From positions 1-49,260 of the forward strand of contig JAVBMF010000020.1 of the NCBI GenBank assembly GCA_031552735.1: a stretch of 49,260 nt of DNA, given 5' to 3'. The notes below the pieces were generated by a model, which was not told the DNA's origin, ran no database searches, and was given only the letters and a program-made list of their open reading frames with translations. Positions 1 through 8,532 of the stretch are shown here, one piece after another (the stretch's first letter is position 1; each line of letters starts with the position of its first letter). Source of the stretch: JAVBUY01 sp031552735. GTDB lineage: Bacteria > Bacillota > Clostridia > Christensenellales > Aristaeellaceae. The translations under genes and the position numbers were made by a program.

Positions 1-18
1 AAATAGGAGGATGGACGC

Positions 19-2103
19 ATGAAGGACTACAGGGCAGAGAATATCCGCAACATTGCCGTGATCGGCCATGGCAGCGAGGGCAAGACCACCCTGCTGGAGG
101 CGATGCTGTTCGCCACCGGCGCCATCGATCGCCAGGGCCGAATCGAGGACGGAACCACGGTGTCCGACTTTGACGCCGAGGAAACCAAACGCCATATTTC
201 CATCAGCGCGGATATCGTGCCGGTGGAGTTTGCCAAGCGCAAGCTGAATTTTATTGATGTGCCCGGGTATTTCGACTTCTTTGGCGAGATGATGGGCCCG
301 CTGCGCGCCGCCGAGAGCGCGCTGATCGTGGTCGGTGCGCCGTCCGGCGTGTCCGTTGGCGCGGAAAAAGCTTGGGCGCAGGCCGAAAAGCGCGGCCTGG
401 CGAAGTTTATCGCGGTCAACCAAATGGATCGCGAGCATGTCAGTTTTGACAAGGTGCTGGGCCTGCTGCGCGACAAGTTCGGCTCCAGCGTGGTGCCGCT
501 GATCCTGCCCATTGGCGAAGGCCCCGCGTTTAAGGGCGTGGTGGATATCGTCGCGATGAAGGCGTTTGAGGGCGCGGGCAAGACCATGAAGGAAATCCCG
601 GTGCCCGCCGATATGAAGGACGCGGTGGACGCCGCGCGCGAGATCGTCAAGGAAGCCGCCGCCGGTACGTCCGAGGCGCTGATGGAGAAGTTCTTTGAAG
701 AGGGCGAGCTGACCGACGAGGAGATGCTGGCTGGACTGTCCGCCGGTGCGCTGGACGGCACGCTGGTACCGGTCGCCCCGGTGTCGTCGCTGACCGGCAT
801 CGGCATCTCGCCGCTGATGTATGGTTTGGCCGCGTACATGCCTTCGTCCGCTGGCCTGGAGTTTGCGGGCAAAGACCTCAAGAGCGGCAACGAGATCAGC
901 CGCAAAGCTGCCGACTCCGAGCCGTTCTCCGGCATTGTGTTTAAGACCATGGCCGACCCGTTCGTCGGCAAGCTGTCGCTGATCAAGGTGCTGTCCGGCA
1001 CGCTGCATGGCGGCGCGCAGATCTATAACGCCAATCAGGACAAGTCGGAAAAAGTCGGCAACCTGTCGCTGATGCGCGGCAAGAAGCAGACTGCGGTGGA
1101 CGCAGTGTATGCGGGCGACATCTGCGCGCTGGCCAAGCTGCAATACACTTCCACCGGCGATACGCTATGCGATCCGGCCAAGCCGATCCTCTATCCGACC
1201 ATCGCGTTCCCCGCGCCGTCGATCTCGCTGGCGGTGTTCGCCAAGAAGGCCGGTGAGGAGGACAAGGTGTTCTCCGGTCTGGCGCGCCTGCAGGAGGAGG
1301 ACCCCTCCATCACGCTGGAAAAGAACGTGGAAACCTACGAGACGCTGCTCAATGGTCAGGGCGAGCTGCATCTGGAAGTGATTCGCTCCAAGCTGGCCAA
1401 CAAGTTCGGCGCCGAAGCGGTGCTGAAAGACCCGCGCATTCCGTATCGCGAGTCGATCCGCAAGACCATTCAGGCCGAAGGCCGTCACAAGAAGCAGTCC
1501 GGCGGACACGGCCAGTTTGGTCACGTCCGGATTGAGTTCTCGCCGATCGGCGAAGGTTCGACCGACTTCGAGTTCGTCGATGCGGTGGTCGGCGGCGTGG
1601 TACCGCGCAACTTCATCCCGTCGGTGGAAAAGGGCCTGCGCGAGAATCTGCCCAAGGGCGTCATGGCCGGATATCCGATGGTCGGCCTGCGCGCGAAGCT
1701 GTACGACGGCTCGTACCATGCGGTAGACTCCTCGGAAATGGCGTTTAAGACCGCCGCGCGCCTTGCGTATAAGCAGTGTGCGAATGCCAACCCCGTGCTG
1801 CTGGAGCCGATCTATCATGTCGAGGTGATGGTGCCTGACGAGTACATGGGCGACATCATTGGCGATGTGAACAAGCGCCGTGGCCGCATCTTGGGTATGA
1901 ATCAGGTGGACGGCCTGCAACAGGTCGTGGCTGAGGTGCCGCTGGCCGAGATGTTCAAGTACGCCACCGACCTGCGCTCTATGACGCAGGCGCGCGGCGC
2001 GTTCACCATGACGTACGAGCGCTATGAGGAAGTGCCCGGCCAGGTTGCGCAGAAAATCATTGATGCGCATAAGGCAGAGGCTGAAGAGGACGAGGACGAA
2101 TAA
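19..2103 (+). CDS. Elongation factor G paralogue (EF-G-like translational GTPase)
   Basis: A 694-residue translational GTPase of full EF-G length. The P-loop GHGSEGKT (residues 16-23), the G3 motif DVPGY (80-84) and a G4 motif NQMD (134-137) are visible. EF-G domains II-V follow, including the C-terminal region that binds the ribosome. The P-loop differs from the canonical EF-G form (AHIDAGKTT). This variant is typical of the second EF-G-like paralogue common in Clostridia, so it may not be the main translocase. G4 has Q where K is usual (NKMD). The start is supported by AGGAGG about 8 bases upstream. The C-terminus is acidic. Transcription probably ends at the terminator at 2280-2313, after a repeat element in the 3' UTR. 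Confidence 0.9.
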   Translation: MKDYRAENIRNIAVIGHGSEGKTTLLEAMLFATGAIDRQGRIEDGTTVSDFDAEETKRHISISADIVPVEFAKRKLNFIDVPGYFDFFGEMMGPLRAAESALIVVGAPSGVSVGAEKAWAQAEKRGLAKFIAVNQMDREHVSFDKVLGLLRDKFGSSVVPLILPIGEGPAFKGVVDIVAMKAFEGAGKTMKEIPVPADMKDAVDAAREIVKEAAAGTSEALMEKFFEEGELTDEEMLAGLSAGALDGTLVPVAPVSSLTGIGISPLMYGLAAYMPSSAGLEFAGKDLKSGNEISRKAADSEPFSGIVFKTMADPFVGKLSLIKVLSGTLHGGAQIYNANQDKSEKVGNLSLMRGKKQTAVDAVYAGDICALAKLQYTSTGDTLCDPAKPILYPTIAFPAPSISLAVFAKKAGEEDKVFSGLARLQEEDPSITLEKNVETYETLLNGQGELHLEVIRSKLANKFGAEAVLKDPRIPYRESIRKTIQAEGRHKKQSGGHGQFGHVRIEFSPIGEGSTDFEFVDAVVGGVVPRNFIPSVEKGLRENLPKGVMAGYPMVGLRAKLYDGSYHAVDSSEMAFKTAARLAYKQCANANPVLLEPIYHVEVMVPDEYMGDIIGDVNKRRGRILGMNQVDGLQQVVAEVPLAEMFKYATDLRSMTQARGAFTMTYERYEEVPGQVAQKIIDAHKAEAEEDEDE

Positions 2104-2109
2104 GGTCAA

Positions 2110-2251
2110 GCTGGGATAAACGCCCCGGCGCGTTGTCAGCGCTGCGCCCGATTTGTCGGCGTATTAGGCATACGCCTCCGGCAGACGGGCTTGCGCTTCC
2201 TAGCGCCAGAGCATTTCTGCCCAGCCTGGGTCGGCTGGGGATAAACGTCCC
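2110..2251 (+). repeat. Dispersed intergenic repeat, copy A
   Basis: The core at 2130-2223 matches copies near 8658-8755 and 17132-17306. It contains the hairpin GGCGTAT (2158-2164), loop TAGGC, ATACGCC (2170-2176), then a conserved tail CTTGCGCTTCCTAGC and GCATTTCT. The core is bracketed by two near-identical direct repeats of the form GCTGGG(G)ATAAACG(C/T)CCC at 2110-2126 and 2234-2251. It lies between the EF-G stop and its terminator, so it would be transcribed as 3' UTR. Confidence 0.75.
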
Positions 2252-2279
2252 GCCCAACTCCCGCACAAATTCACCACTC

Positions 2280-2313
2280 GGCGCGTATCCTATCAGGATG
2301 CGCGCCGTTTTTT
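2280..2313 (+). terminator. Intrinsic terminator of the EF-G-like gene
   Basis: An 11-bp stem GGCGCGTATCC (2280-2290) / GGATGCGCGCC (2296-2306) with one G-T pair and loop TATCA is followed by six T (2308-2313). Confidence 0.85.
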
Positions 2314-2314
2314 G

Positions 2315-2343
2315 TTGGCGCGCGCGGCCGGATATGGTACAAT
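2315..2343 (+). promoter_or_regulatory. Sigma-A-type promoter for the PfkB kinase
   Basis: A -35 of TTGGCG (2315-2320), a 17-base spacer and an extended -10 TGG-TACAAT (hexamer 2338-2343). It sits directly after the upstream terminator and 35 bases before the kinase start. Confidence 0.6.
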
Positions 2344-2378
2344 AAACAGTGTACCCCCTCGACCAAAGGAGGCTGCTT

Positions 2379-3305
2379 ATGATTACCACACTATGCCTCA
2401 ACCCTTCCATTGATCGCACTGTGCAGGTGGAAACCTTTGCGCCCGGCGGCACCAATCGTATGCTGGCCGAGCAGAGCATGGGTGCGGGCAAGGGCGTCAA
2501 TGTCGCCATTGTGGCGCGCCGTCTGGGCATCCGGGCCATGTGCGTCGGCCTGCTCGCGCAGTCCGGCGGTCAGCTTATTCTGGATCGTCTGGCGCGCGAC
2601 GGCGTGGAAACAAACTTTGTGCGCACGCCCGGTTCGGTGCGCGTCAACCTCAAGATATTTGAGCGCGCGACCAAGACCATGACCGAACTGAATGAGCCGG
2701 GCGCAACCGTGACCGACGAGCAGCTCCATCAGGTGCGGCGCGCCGTGCTGGAACAAGCGTCGCACAGCGATTTTCTGGTGCTGACCGGCAGCCTGCCGCC
2801 TGACTGCCCGCGCGATTTCTACAACGCGCTGATGGAGGATGTGGGGAGCATGTGCCGCTGCGTAGTCGATGTGGCGGGCGATCACCTGCTGGACAACGTG
2901 CGTGCCAAACCGTATCTGATCAAGCCGAACCTGCAAGAGCTGCAAGAGGCGGCGAAGAAACCGCTGAACACACTGCGCGACATCCGCGATCAGGCGTTTG
3001 CGATCATCGACTCCGGCGTGTCGGTGGTGGCGGTGTCGATGGGCGGCGATGGCGCGATGATCACCGATGGCAAGCTGACGCTGTTCGCGCCGGGGTTGTC
3101 GGTGCCGGTGCACTCCACCGTGTGCGCGGGGGATTCGATGGTCGCGGGGCTGCTCAAGGGCTTGCGCGAAGGCGGAAACCTCAAGAACGCGCTGCGCTGC
3201 GGTGTGGCTGCCGCGACCGCGACAGTTGCGGACCCCGACGATGGATTGATGCAATTCGCCGCCTACGAGGACATCTATCAGCGGGTCAAGGTGGGCATTG
3301 TGTAA
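2379..3305 (+). CDS. PfkB-family sugar/sugar-phosphate kinase (1-phosphofructokinase or tagatose-6-phosphate kinase type)
   Basis: A 308-residue ribokinase-fold kinase of the FruK/LacC/PfkB branch, expected to phosphorylate a ketose phosphate with ATP in the cytoplasm. The N-terminus ITTLCLNPSIDRTV and the GAGKGVNVA motif are typical of the branch. The C-terminal catalytic motif reads CAGDSMVAG around residue 250, where the family normally has GAGD. The catalytic Asp is kept but the first Gly of the anion hole is Cys. I chose ATG 2379 because AAAGGAGG lies 7 bases upstream; an in-frame GTG at 2349 has no such site. It is monocistronic between two terminators. No PTS fructose genes are adjacent, so the substrate is open. 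Confidence 0.85.
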   Translation: MITTLCLNPSIDRTVQVETFAPGGTNRMLAEQSMGAGKGVNVAIVARRLGIRAMCVGLLAQSGGQLILDRLARDGVETNFVRTPGSVRVNLKIFERATKTMTELNEPGATVTDEQLHQVRRAVLEQASHSDFLVLTGSLPPDCPRDFYNALMEDVGSMCRCVVDVAGDHLLDNVRAKPYLIKPNLQELQEAAKKPLNTLRDIRDQAFAIIDSGVSVVAVSMGGDGAMITDGKLTLFAPGLSVPVHSTVCAGDSMVAGLLKGLREGGNLKNALRCGVAAATATVADPDDGLMQFAAYEDIYQRVKVGIV

Positions 3306-3329
3306 TCTTTGCATTTTGACGGATAAGCG

Positions 3330-3356
3330 CGACAGGCGATGAGCCTGTCGTTTTTT
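3330..3356 (+). terminator. Intrinsic terminator after the PfkB kinase
   Basis: An 8-bp stem CGACAGGC (3330-3337) / GCCTGTCG (3343-3350), loop GATGA, then six T. Confidence 0.85.
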
Positions 3357-3386
3357 GATGGATGCCTGCGCTTTTTCGCGTGAGGA

Positions 3387-3421
3387 TGCGACAAGGGCCT
3401 GTCCAAGTGCCGTGCTACACT
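3387..3421 (+). promoter_or_regulatory. Possible Spo0A-dependent promoter of spoIIE
   Basis: TGCGACA (3387-3393) matches the 0A box TTCGACA at 6 of 7 positions. It lies just upstream of the -35 position relative to a plausible -10 TACACT (3416-3421). The -35 position (AAGGGC) is poor, as expected for an activator-dependent promoter. In Bacillus, spoIIE is a known Spo0A target. The match is short and could be chance. Confidence 0.35.
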
Positions 3422-3447
3422 ACCTTAACAATAAAGGAGGTGGCGGC

Positions 3448-5895
3448 ATGGCCGAGCACGCGACACGTCTGATGCGTGGCAAAGTGCGTTCCGGGCGTGG
3501 CGAGCGCTGGCAGCGCGAGATGGAACACGCGGTCACCGACGGCTTGCGCGCCACGGTGCGCGGCATCGCTGGAACGTTGCGCGGCGGCGATGTGTGGCTG
3601 TGGGCGCGCAACGCGCTGTGCATGGCGCTGCTGGTCAATACGCACATGCCCGATGGCAGCAATCCGTTCGCGGTGGCCGCGTTTGCCGCGCTGTTGGGCA
3701 CCGGCTGGGGTATCCCCAGCGCGTTCTTTGGCTGCGTGGTCGGCGTCGCGCTCAACTGGAATATCCTGCAATCGCTGCACTGGTGGCAGGTGCCCGCGTG
3801 CTGCGCGCTGTGGATGAGCTATCCCTTCTGGCGCACGACGCAGCAGCAATTCCCACTGCGCGCCGCGCTGATCACCGGGGTGGTGATGCTGATCCCACTG
3901 CCATTCGTGCTGGGCGGCGCGGCGATGTGGCCCATCGTGTGCATATTGGGCGCGGTGGTGGCCATGGCGATGGTGCCGGTGTATGCGCAGGTGCTGATGC
4001 TGATGGCACGTCCGGGGCGTGCGTTGCGCGCGGACGAGCAGTTTTCCGCGCTGCTGGCATTGATCACGCTGGTGCTGGGTGCGGCTAGCCTGACACTCGG
4101 TCCATGCAATCTGGGCTATGCGCTGGCGGTATGCATCACCGTTTGGCTGGCGCAGGGCTGTGGGCCGGGCACCGGCATGGTCACAGGCGGCATGCTGGGC
4201 ATTGGCCTGTTGGTCACGCACGTATCGCCGTGGCTGTGCGCCGCACTGGCGATGGGTGGCGCGCTGTCCGGCGCGTTCCGTACCAAGCGGCGCTGGGTGG
4301 CGTGCATCGCATTTTTGCTGGGGGCGCTGGGCACCGCGATGGGCATATTGGGCGTTGCGGGAAACCTGCTGCCGATGATGTCGGTGGTGCCGGGGCTCGC
4401 GGCATATCTGGCAGTGCCCGAGCGCATGCGCCAGGCGGTGCTGACCTGCGCGGAGGGCGTAGGCGACCGCAGCGAGATTGTGCCCGACGCGGTGTGCGGC
4501 GCGTTCGCCTACGCGCTGGAGGAGCGCGTGCGCGGGCTGATGGATATGGTGGAGGCGCTGCCTAAGGTGCAGGCAGCGCCCATGCAGACGCCCGACCGGC
4601 TCCAACGCCTGATCGCCCGGCAATGTGTTGGGTGCGCGGGCAGCGAGATGTGCTGGAATGCGAACTTTCAGCACACGTCGCGGCTGATGAATGGGCTGAT
4701 CGAGAATGCCGAGGTGCGCGAACTGGACGATGAGCAGTTGGTGCGTACCATCGAGCTGATCGGATGCGAGCGATCAGCCAGACTGCCCGAATCACTGGCC
4801 GCGATGCTGACGGAAGAGAAACAACTGCTGGGTGAACAGGCGCGCCGCAACGAGGCGCGCGCGCTGGCCGGGGTGCAGCTAGAGGGGCTGGCACAGTGCA
4901 TGGACGGCGTGGCACGCACCCTGCGCGAGCAAACCACGTTTCTGCCGGCGGTCAAACAGCGTGTGCAGCGCGCGCTGATCACCGCGGGCATTGAGGCCGA
5001 GGTGCTGACCGCTTCGCATGTATACGGAAAGATCGAAATCCTTGTGCGCTACGAGGACGCGGCGCTGATCCCGCACATGGGCAGCGTGCTGGCGCGCGCG
5101 GTGGGTATGCCAATGCGCCCGCGCTTGGAGGAGAAAAAGGCGCACATGGAAGTGCTGTTTGAGCAGGAAGCGCCGCTGGATGTGGACATGGGGCTGTCAC
5201 GCCGCGCCAAGCATGGGCAGCAGGTGGCGGGCGATAGCACGCTGGTGCAGCGGTTGACCAGCGGGCGGCAATTGCTGGCGCTCAGCGATGGTATGGGTAG
5301 CGGGCCCAAAGCGCGCAGTGAGAGCCGGGCGACGCTGCAATTGCTCCAGCAATGTTTGCGCGCGGGCTATTCGCGCACACAGGCGCTGTCGGCGGTCAAT
5401 GGGTTGCTGCTGTCCTGCGCGGGCGAGGAGATGTTTGCCACGATGGACATGTGCCTGCTCGACCTGCACAGCGGCGAGGCCGCGTTTGAAAAGCTGGGCG
5501 CGTGCACATCGTTCGTGGTGCGCGGGGGCAACTGCCGCCCCATTGCCGGGGAAACGCTGCCGCTGGGTATCCTCACGCAGGTGCAGCCGCGCTCCTTCCG
5601 CATGCGGCTGATGGAAGGCGATCTGATCGTCATGACGTCCGATGGTGTCGCGGACGCGTTTCCCGGCGGCGAGGCGGGCATGGCGCATGTGCTGGAAAAG
5701 CTGCACGCGCTGCCCGCGCAGACGATCAGCGATGTGCTGATGCAGCGCGCGCTGCAAAACCAAGGGGAGTGCCCGCTGGATGACATGACCGTGCTGGCCG
5801 CGCGCGTGACCGCGCAGTGGCAACACATGGCCGCCCCGGTCAAGCTGGCCGCAGAGCGCAAAGCCCGGCGCAGAAAACAACATATGGAAGCATAG
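3448..5895 (+). CDS. spoIIE: Stage II sporulation protein E, PP2C-type phosphatase
   Basis: 815 residues, close to the 827 of Bacillus SpoIIE. The protein sits in the membrane at the polar septum and dephosphorylates SpoIIAA to release forespore sigma-F. The N-terminal ~330 residues hold about ten hydrophobic segments. A central region follows (~340-580), containing a CVGC...C cysteine cluster. The C-terminal PP2C/SpoIIE domain has LSDGMGSG (612-619), TSDGVAD (~730) and LDDMTVL (~778), which carry metal-binding Asp residues. ATG 3448 is chosen for AAAGGAGG at 3433-3440; an upstream in-frame ATG at 3355 lies in the preceding terminator. The gene shows that the organism belongs to an endospore-forming lineage. 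Confidence 0.95.
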   Translation: MAEHATRLMRGKVRSGRGERWQREMEHAVTDGLRATVRGIAGTLRGGDVWLWARNALCMALLVNTHMPDGSNPFAVAAFAALLGTGWGIPSAFFGCVVGVALNWNILQSLHWWQVPACCALWMSYPFWRTTQQQFPLRAALITGVVMLIPLPFVLGGAAMWPIVCILGAVVAMAMVPVYAQVLMLMARPGRALRADEQFSALLALITLVLGAASLTLGPCNLGYALAVCITVWLAQGCGPGTGMVTGGMLGIGLLVTHVSPWLCAALAMGGALSGAFRTKRRWVACIAFLLGALGTAMGILGVAGNLLPMMSVVPGLAAYLAVPERMRQAVLTCAEGVGDRSEIVPDAVCGAFAYALEERVRGLMDMVEALPKVQAAPMQTPDRLQRLIARQCVGCAGSEMCWNANFQHTSRLMNGLIENAEVRELDDEQLVRTIELIGCERSARLPESLAAMLTEEKQLLGEQARRNEARALAGVQLEGLAQCMDGVARTLREQTTFLPAVKQRVQRALITAGIEAEVLTASHVYGKIEILVRYEDAALIPHMGSVLARAVGMPMRPRLEEKKAHMEVLFEQEAPLDVDMGLSRRAKHGQQVAGDSTLVQRLTSGRQLLALSDGMGSGPKARSESRATLQLLQQCLRAGYSRTQALSAVNGLLLSCAGEEMFATMDMCLLDLHSGEAAFEKLGACTSFVVRGGNCRPIAGETLPLGILTQVQPRSFRMRLMEGDLIVMTSDGVADAFPGGEAGMAHVLEKLHALPAQTISDVLMQRALQNQGECPLDDMTVLAARVTAQWQHMAAPVKLAAERKARRRKQHMEA

Positions 5896-5896
5896 C

Positions 5897-5925
5897 AAAA
5901 AAGAGCGGGCGACCGCTCTTTTTTT
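5897..5925. terminator. Bidirectional terminator between spoIIE and ecfT
   Basis: The stem AGAGCGG (5902-5908) / CCGCTCT (5913-5919) with loop GCGA is flanked by an A run on the left and a T run on the right. It can stop both the + gene and the converging - operon. Confidence 0.85.
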
Positions 5926-5930
5926 AGCGT

Positions 5931-6767
5931 TTACCGGAACGGATTGTAGAACCGTCCGCCGTTGCGGATGTTGAGCCAGACCGCGATGAGCACCAGCAGG
6001 ACGCTGATGCCGATCATGACGAAATCCAGCGTCGCGAAGGGACGCGCGCGATACCAGGTGCGCTGTTTGCCCTTGCCAAAGCTGCGCAGTTCCATCGCGT
6101 TGGCGATGGTTTCGATCTTGTCCATGCTGGAGAACACCAGCGGGAACAGGATGGCGGTGGCGCCTTTGACACGTGTGGACAGCCTGGCCTTGCGCGACAG
6201 GTCGATGCCGCGCGCCTGCTGCGCCTGGCTGATGTCGTGAAATTCGCGCTGGACGCTGGGAATATAGCGCAGCGCCAGTGCCACCGAGTACGCTACCTTG
6301 TAGCTGACGCCCAGCTTGTTCAGGGAGGAGGCGAACTCGCTGGGCTCGGTGGTCACAAAGAAGATCAGCGCCAGCGGCATGATCGAGAAATATTTGATGA
6401 CGACATTGAACTGATAGAAAAGCTGCTCGCGCGTCAGGTCGTAGCTGCCGAATAGGTGACAGATGACCTGACGGCTGCCGTAGATGTGCACGCCTTCCTC
6501 GGGGGAAAAGAGAAAGATCAGCACGGTGTTTAAGACCAGCATGGTGCCAATAAGCATCAGGATGACTTTGAGCTCCTTGAGCTTGGTGCCCGACAGCACA
6601 AACATCAGCAGCGAGCCGATGATAATTGCCAGCAGGAACCGTGTGTCGTAGGTGATCATCGCCGCAATGGACACCAGCACGACCATCAGCAACTTCGACG
6701 CGCCGGTCAGCCGGTGCACCAGCGTGTTGCGGGCCTTATAGCCCAGTCCGGCCACTTGGTTAGCCAT
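5931..6767 (-). CDS. ecfT: ECF transporter transmembrane component (EcfT/CbiQ family)
   Basis: A 278-residue integral membrane protein that couples the ATPase to the S component in energy-coupling-factor uptake. About five to six hydrophobic segments are visible. The cytoplasmic region contains the coupling-helix motif QAQQARGID, matching the family's A-R-G signature, which docks on the ATPase. A second A-x-x-x-R-x-F-G-like element (NAMELRSFGKGKQRT) matches the other EcfT motif. I chose ATG 6767, which overlaps the ecfA stop by 8 bases and has GGAGGT upstream. Translation is therefore probably coupled to the ATPase. It is the last gene before the bidirectional terminator. Confidence 0.9.
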   Translation of the reverse strand: MANQVAGLGYKARNTLVHRLTGASKLLMVVLVSIAAMITYDTRFLLAIIIGSLLMFVLSGTKLKELKVILMLIGTMLVLNTVLIFLFSPEEGVHIYGSRQVICHLFGSYDLTREQLFYQFNVVIKYFSIMPLALIFFVTTEPSEFASSLNKLGVSYKVAYSVALALRYIPSVQREFHDISQAQQARGIDLSRKARLSTRVKGATAILFPLVFSSMDKIETIANAMELRSFGKGKQRTWYRARPFATLDFVMIGISVLLVLIAVWLNIRNGGRFYNPFR

Positions 6768-8475
6768 CGCCGCGCACCTCCCGGTCATAGTCGATGAAGT
6801 GCTGCACGAAGCCGGATTCGTCGGCGATATCCGCCAGCTTGGCCAACTGATAGAGGCTGGTTTCCCTGAGGCTGGCCTGCTCGGTCAGCGCCAGATCGCA
6901 CAGCAGCTTGGCCGGGGGCAGGTCTGCCAGCAACTCCCCGCCAGAGAACACCAGCGCGCGCGACGCGTATTCCAGCATCAGATGCATGTCGTGCGTGATC
7001 ATCAGCACGGTGACGCCCTGCTTGTTTAAGCTGCGCAAAAACTCCATGATGTCGGTATAGTGGCGAAAGTCTTGCCCGGCGGTCGGCTCGTCCAGTATGA
7101 TCATCTTCGGCCGCATGACCAGCACCGACGCGATGGTGACACGCTTTTTCTGGCCAAAGCTCAGCGCGGAGATCGGCCATGTGCGGAACGGATGCAGCCC
7201 GCAAATCTTGAGTGTCTGCTCCACGCGCTCGGTGACCTCGGCCTCGGGCACGCCACGGCTGCGCAAGCCCAGCGCCACTTCGTCGAAAATCAGTGTCTTG
7301 CTGATCATCTGGTTGGGATTTTGCATCACGTAGCCGATGTGCTCCGCGCGCTCGGTGATGGTCATGTTCGCCATGTCGCGCGCGCCCAGCAGCATGCGGC
7401 CGGACTGCGGTCGTTCAAAGCCGCAAATCAGCTTGGCCTGTGTGCTCTTGCCTGCGCCGTTGGTGCCGACGATCGCCGCCATCTCGCCCTCGCGTATGCA
7501 AAAGGAAATGTCGGTCAGCACCGGCAGGCCGTCGATCTCGTAGGAAAAATGCAGGTGATCCACTGTGAGCAGCGAGTCGCCCAGCGCGCGCTTGGGCGCG
7601 GGATGCGCGGCGCGGTACCACTGGGCAAGCGCGGCCGTGTCTGTGGCGGTCAGCGTCAATGCGTCAGCGCTGTTTGGATGCTGTGCGGGGGTAACGTCCA
7701 CACCCGCGTAACCCAGCGCGGTGACATACAGCGGCTCGCGGATGCCGTGCGCGGGCAGCAGCCGCTGGCTGATCAGCTCATCCGGGCGCATGTCGGCGAC
7801 GATGCGGCCGTCGTCCATCAGCACAATGCGATCCACCGCGCGATAGAGCGCGTCCTCCAGACGGTGTTCGATGATGACCACCGTGGTGTCGGTTTCGCGC
7901 ATGATGCGGTCGATCAGGTCAATGGCCTGCTTGCCGGTGGCCGGGTCGAGGTTGGCCAGCGGCTCGTCAAACAGCAGCGCCTGCACGCGGTCGATGATCA
8001 CACCGGCCATGCTGACGCGCTGCTTTTGTCCGCCGGACAGATCCAGCGGTGACACATTGAGCGCGGTGTCGATGCCGACCAGTTGGGCAGCCTCGCGCAC
8101 GCGATCCAGCATCTCGGGCTGGGGCACACAGTCATTTTCCAGCGCGAAGGCGATGTCCTCGCCCGCGGTCAGGCCGACGAACTGGCCGTCGGGGTCCTGC
8201 AGCACGGTGCCCACGATTTTCGACAGCTCGAAGATGCTTAGCTGGTCGGTGCGCGTACCGGCAACGGTCAGTGTGCCGGTGTGCGTGCCGGTATAGTTGA
8301 AGGGAATGAGTCCGTTCATGCAGTGCGCCAGCGTACTCTTGCCGCTGCCCGACGGCCCGACAATCAGCACCTTTTCGCCCGGATAAATCGACAGGCAGAT
8401 GTCGTGCACGGTGGGCTCGGCCTGTGCGCGGTACTGGAATGTAAAGTGGTCAAAGTGGATCAGAGGTGCAGTCAT
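6760..8475 (-). CDS. ECF transporter double ATPase (EcfA1-EcfA2 fusion, YkoD-like)
   Basis: 571 residues with two ABC ATPase domains in one chain. Domain 1 has Walker A GPSGSGKST (40-48), signature LSGGQ (146-150) and Walker B LLFDEP. Domain 2 has Walker A GTNGAGKST (337-345), the variant signature LSFGQKKR and Walker B MIILDEPTAGQD. Tandem fused ATPases are typical of YkoD-type group II ECF systems. It powers import through EcfT and probably the UPF0397 S component encoded upstream. It is separated from the S-component gene by a terminator palindrome and repeat copy B. The start has GGAAAGG upstream. The substrate cannot be read from the sequence. Confidence 0.9.
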   Translation of the reverse strand: MTAPLIHFDHFTFQYRAQAEPTVHDICLSIYPGEKVLIVGPSGSGKSTLAHCMNGLIPFNYTGTHTGTLTVAGTRTDQLSIFELSKIVGTVLQDPDGQFVGLTAGEDIAFALENDCVPQPEMLDRVREAAQLVGIDTALNVSPLDLSGGQKQRVSMAGVIIDRVQALLFDEPLANLDPATGKQAIDLIDRIMRETDTTVVIIEHRLEDALYRAVDRIVLMDDGRIVADMRPDELISQRLLPAHGIREPLYVTALGYAGVDVTPAQHPNSADALTLTATDTAALAQWYRAAHPAPKRALGDSLLTVDHLHFSYEIDGLPVLTDISFCIREGEMAAIVGTNGAGKSTQAKLICGFERPQSGRMLLGARDMANMTITERAEHIGYVMQNPNQMISKTLIFDEVALGLRSRGVPEAEVTERVEQTLKICGLHPFRTWPISALSFGQKKRVTIASVLVMRPKMIILDEPTAGQDFRHYTDIMEFLRSLNKQGVTVLMITHDMHLMLEYASRALVFSGGELLADLPPAKLLCDLALTEQASLRETSLYQLAKLADIADESGFVQHFIDYDREVRGDG

Positions 8476-8505
8476 GGTGTCAAACCTTTCCGGCGCAAAT
8501 CATAG

Positions 8506-8532
8506 AAAAAGCCACCTGCGCGCAGGTGGCTT
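8506..8532 (-). terminator. Terminator-like perfect palindrome between the S component and ATPase genes
   Basis: A 24-base perfect palindrome occupies 8509-8532 (arm AAGCCACCTGCG). Read on the - strand it is followed by TTTTTC. It lies inside the apparent operon, so it may lower ATPase/EcfT expression relative to the S component by partial termination. Confidence 0.7.

Noticed and set aside
2104..2378. Riboswitch or leader RNA for the PfkB kinase
   Set aside because: The structured part lies before the EF-G terminator and the kinase promoter, so it is not in the kinase transcript, and it recurs elsewhere in antisense orientation.
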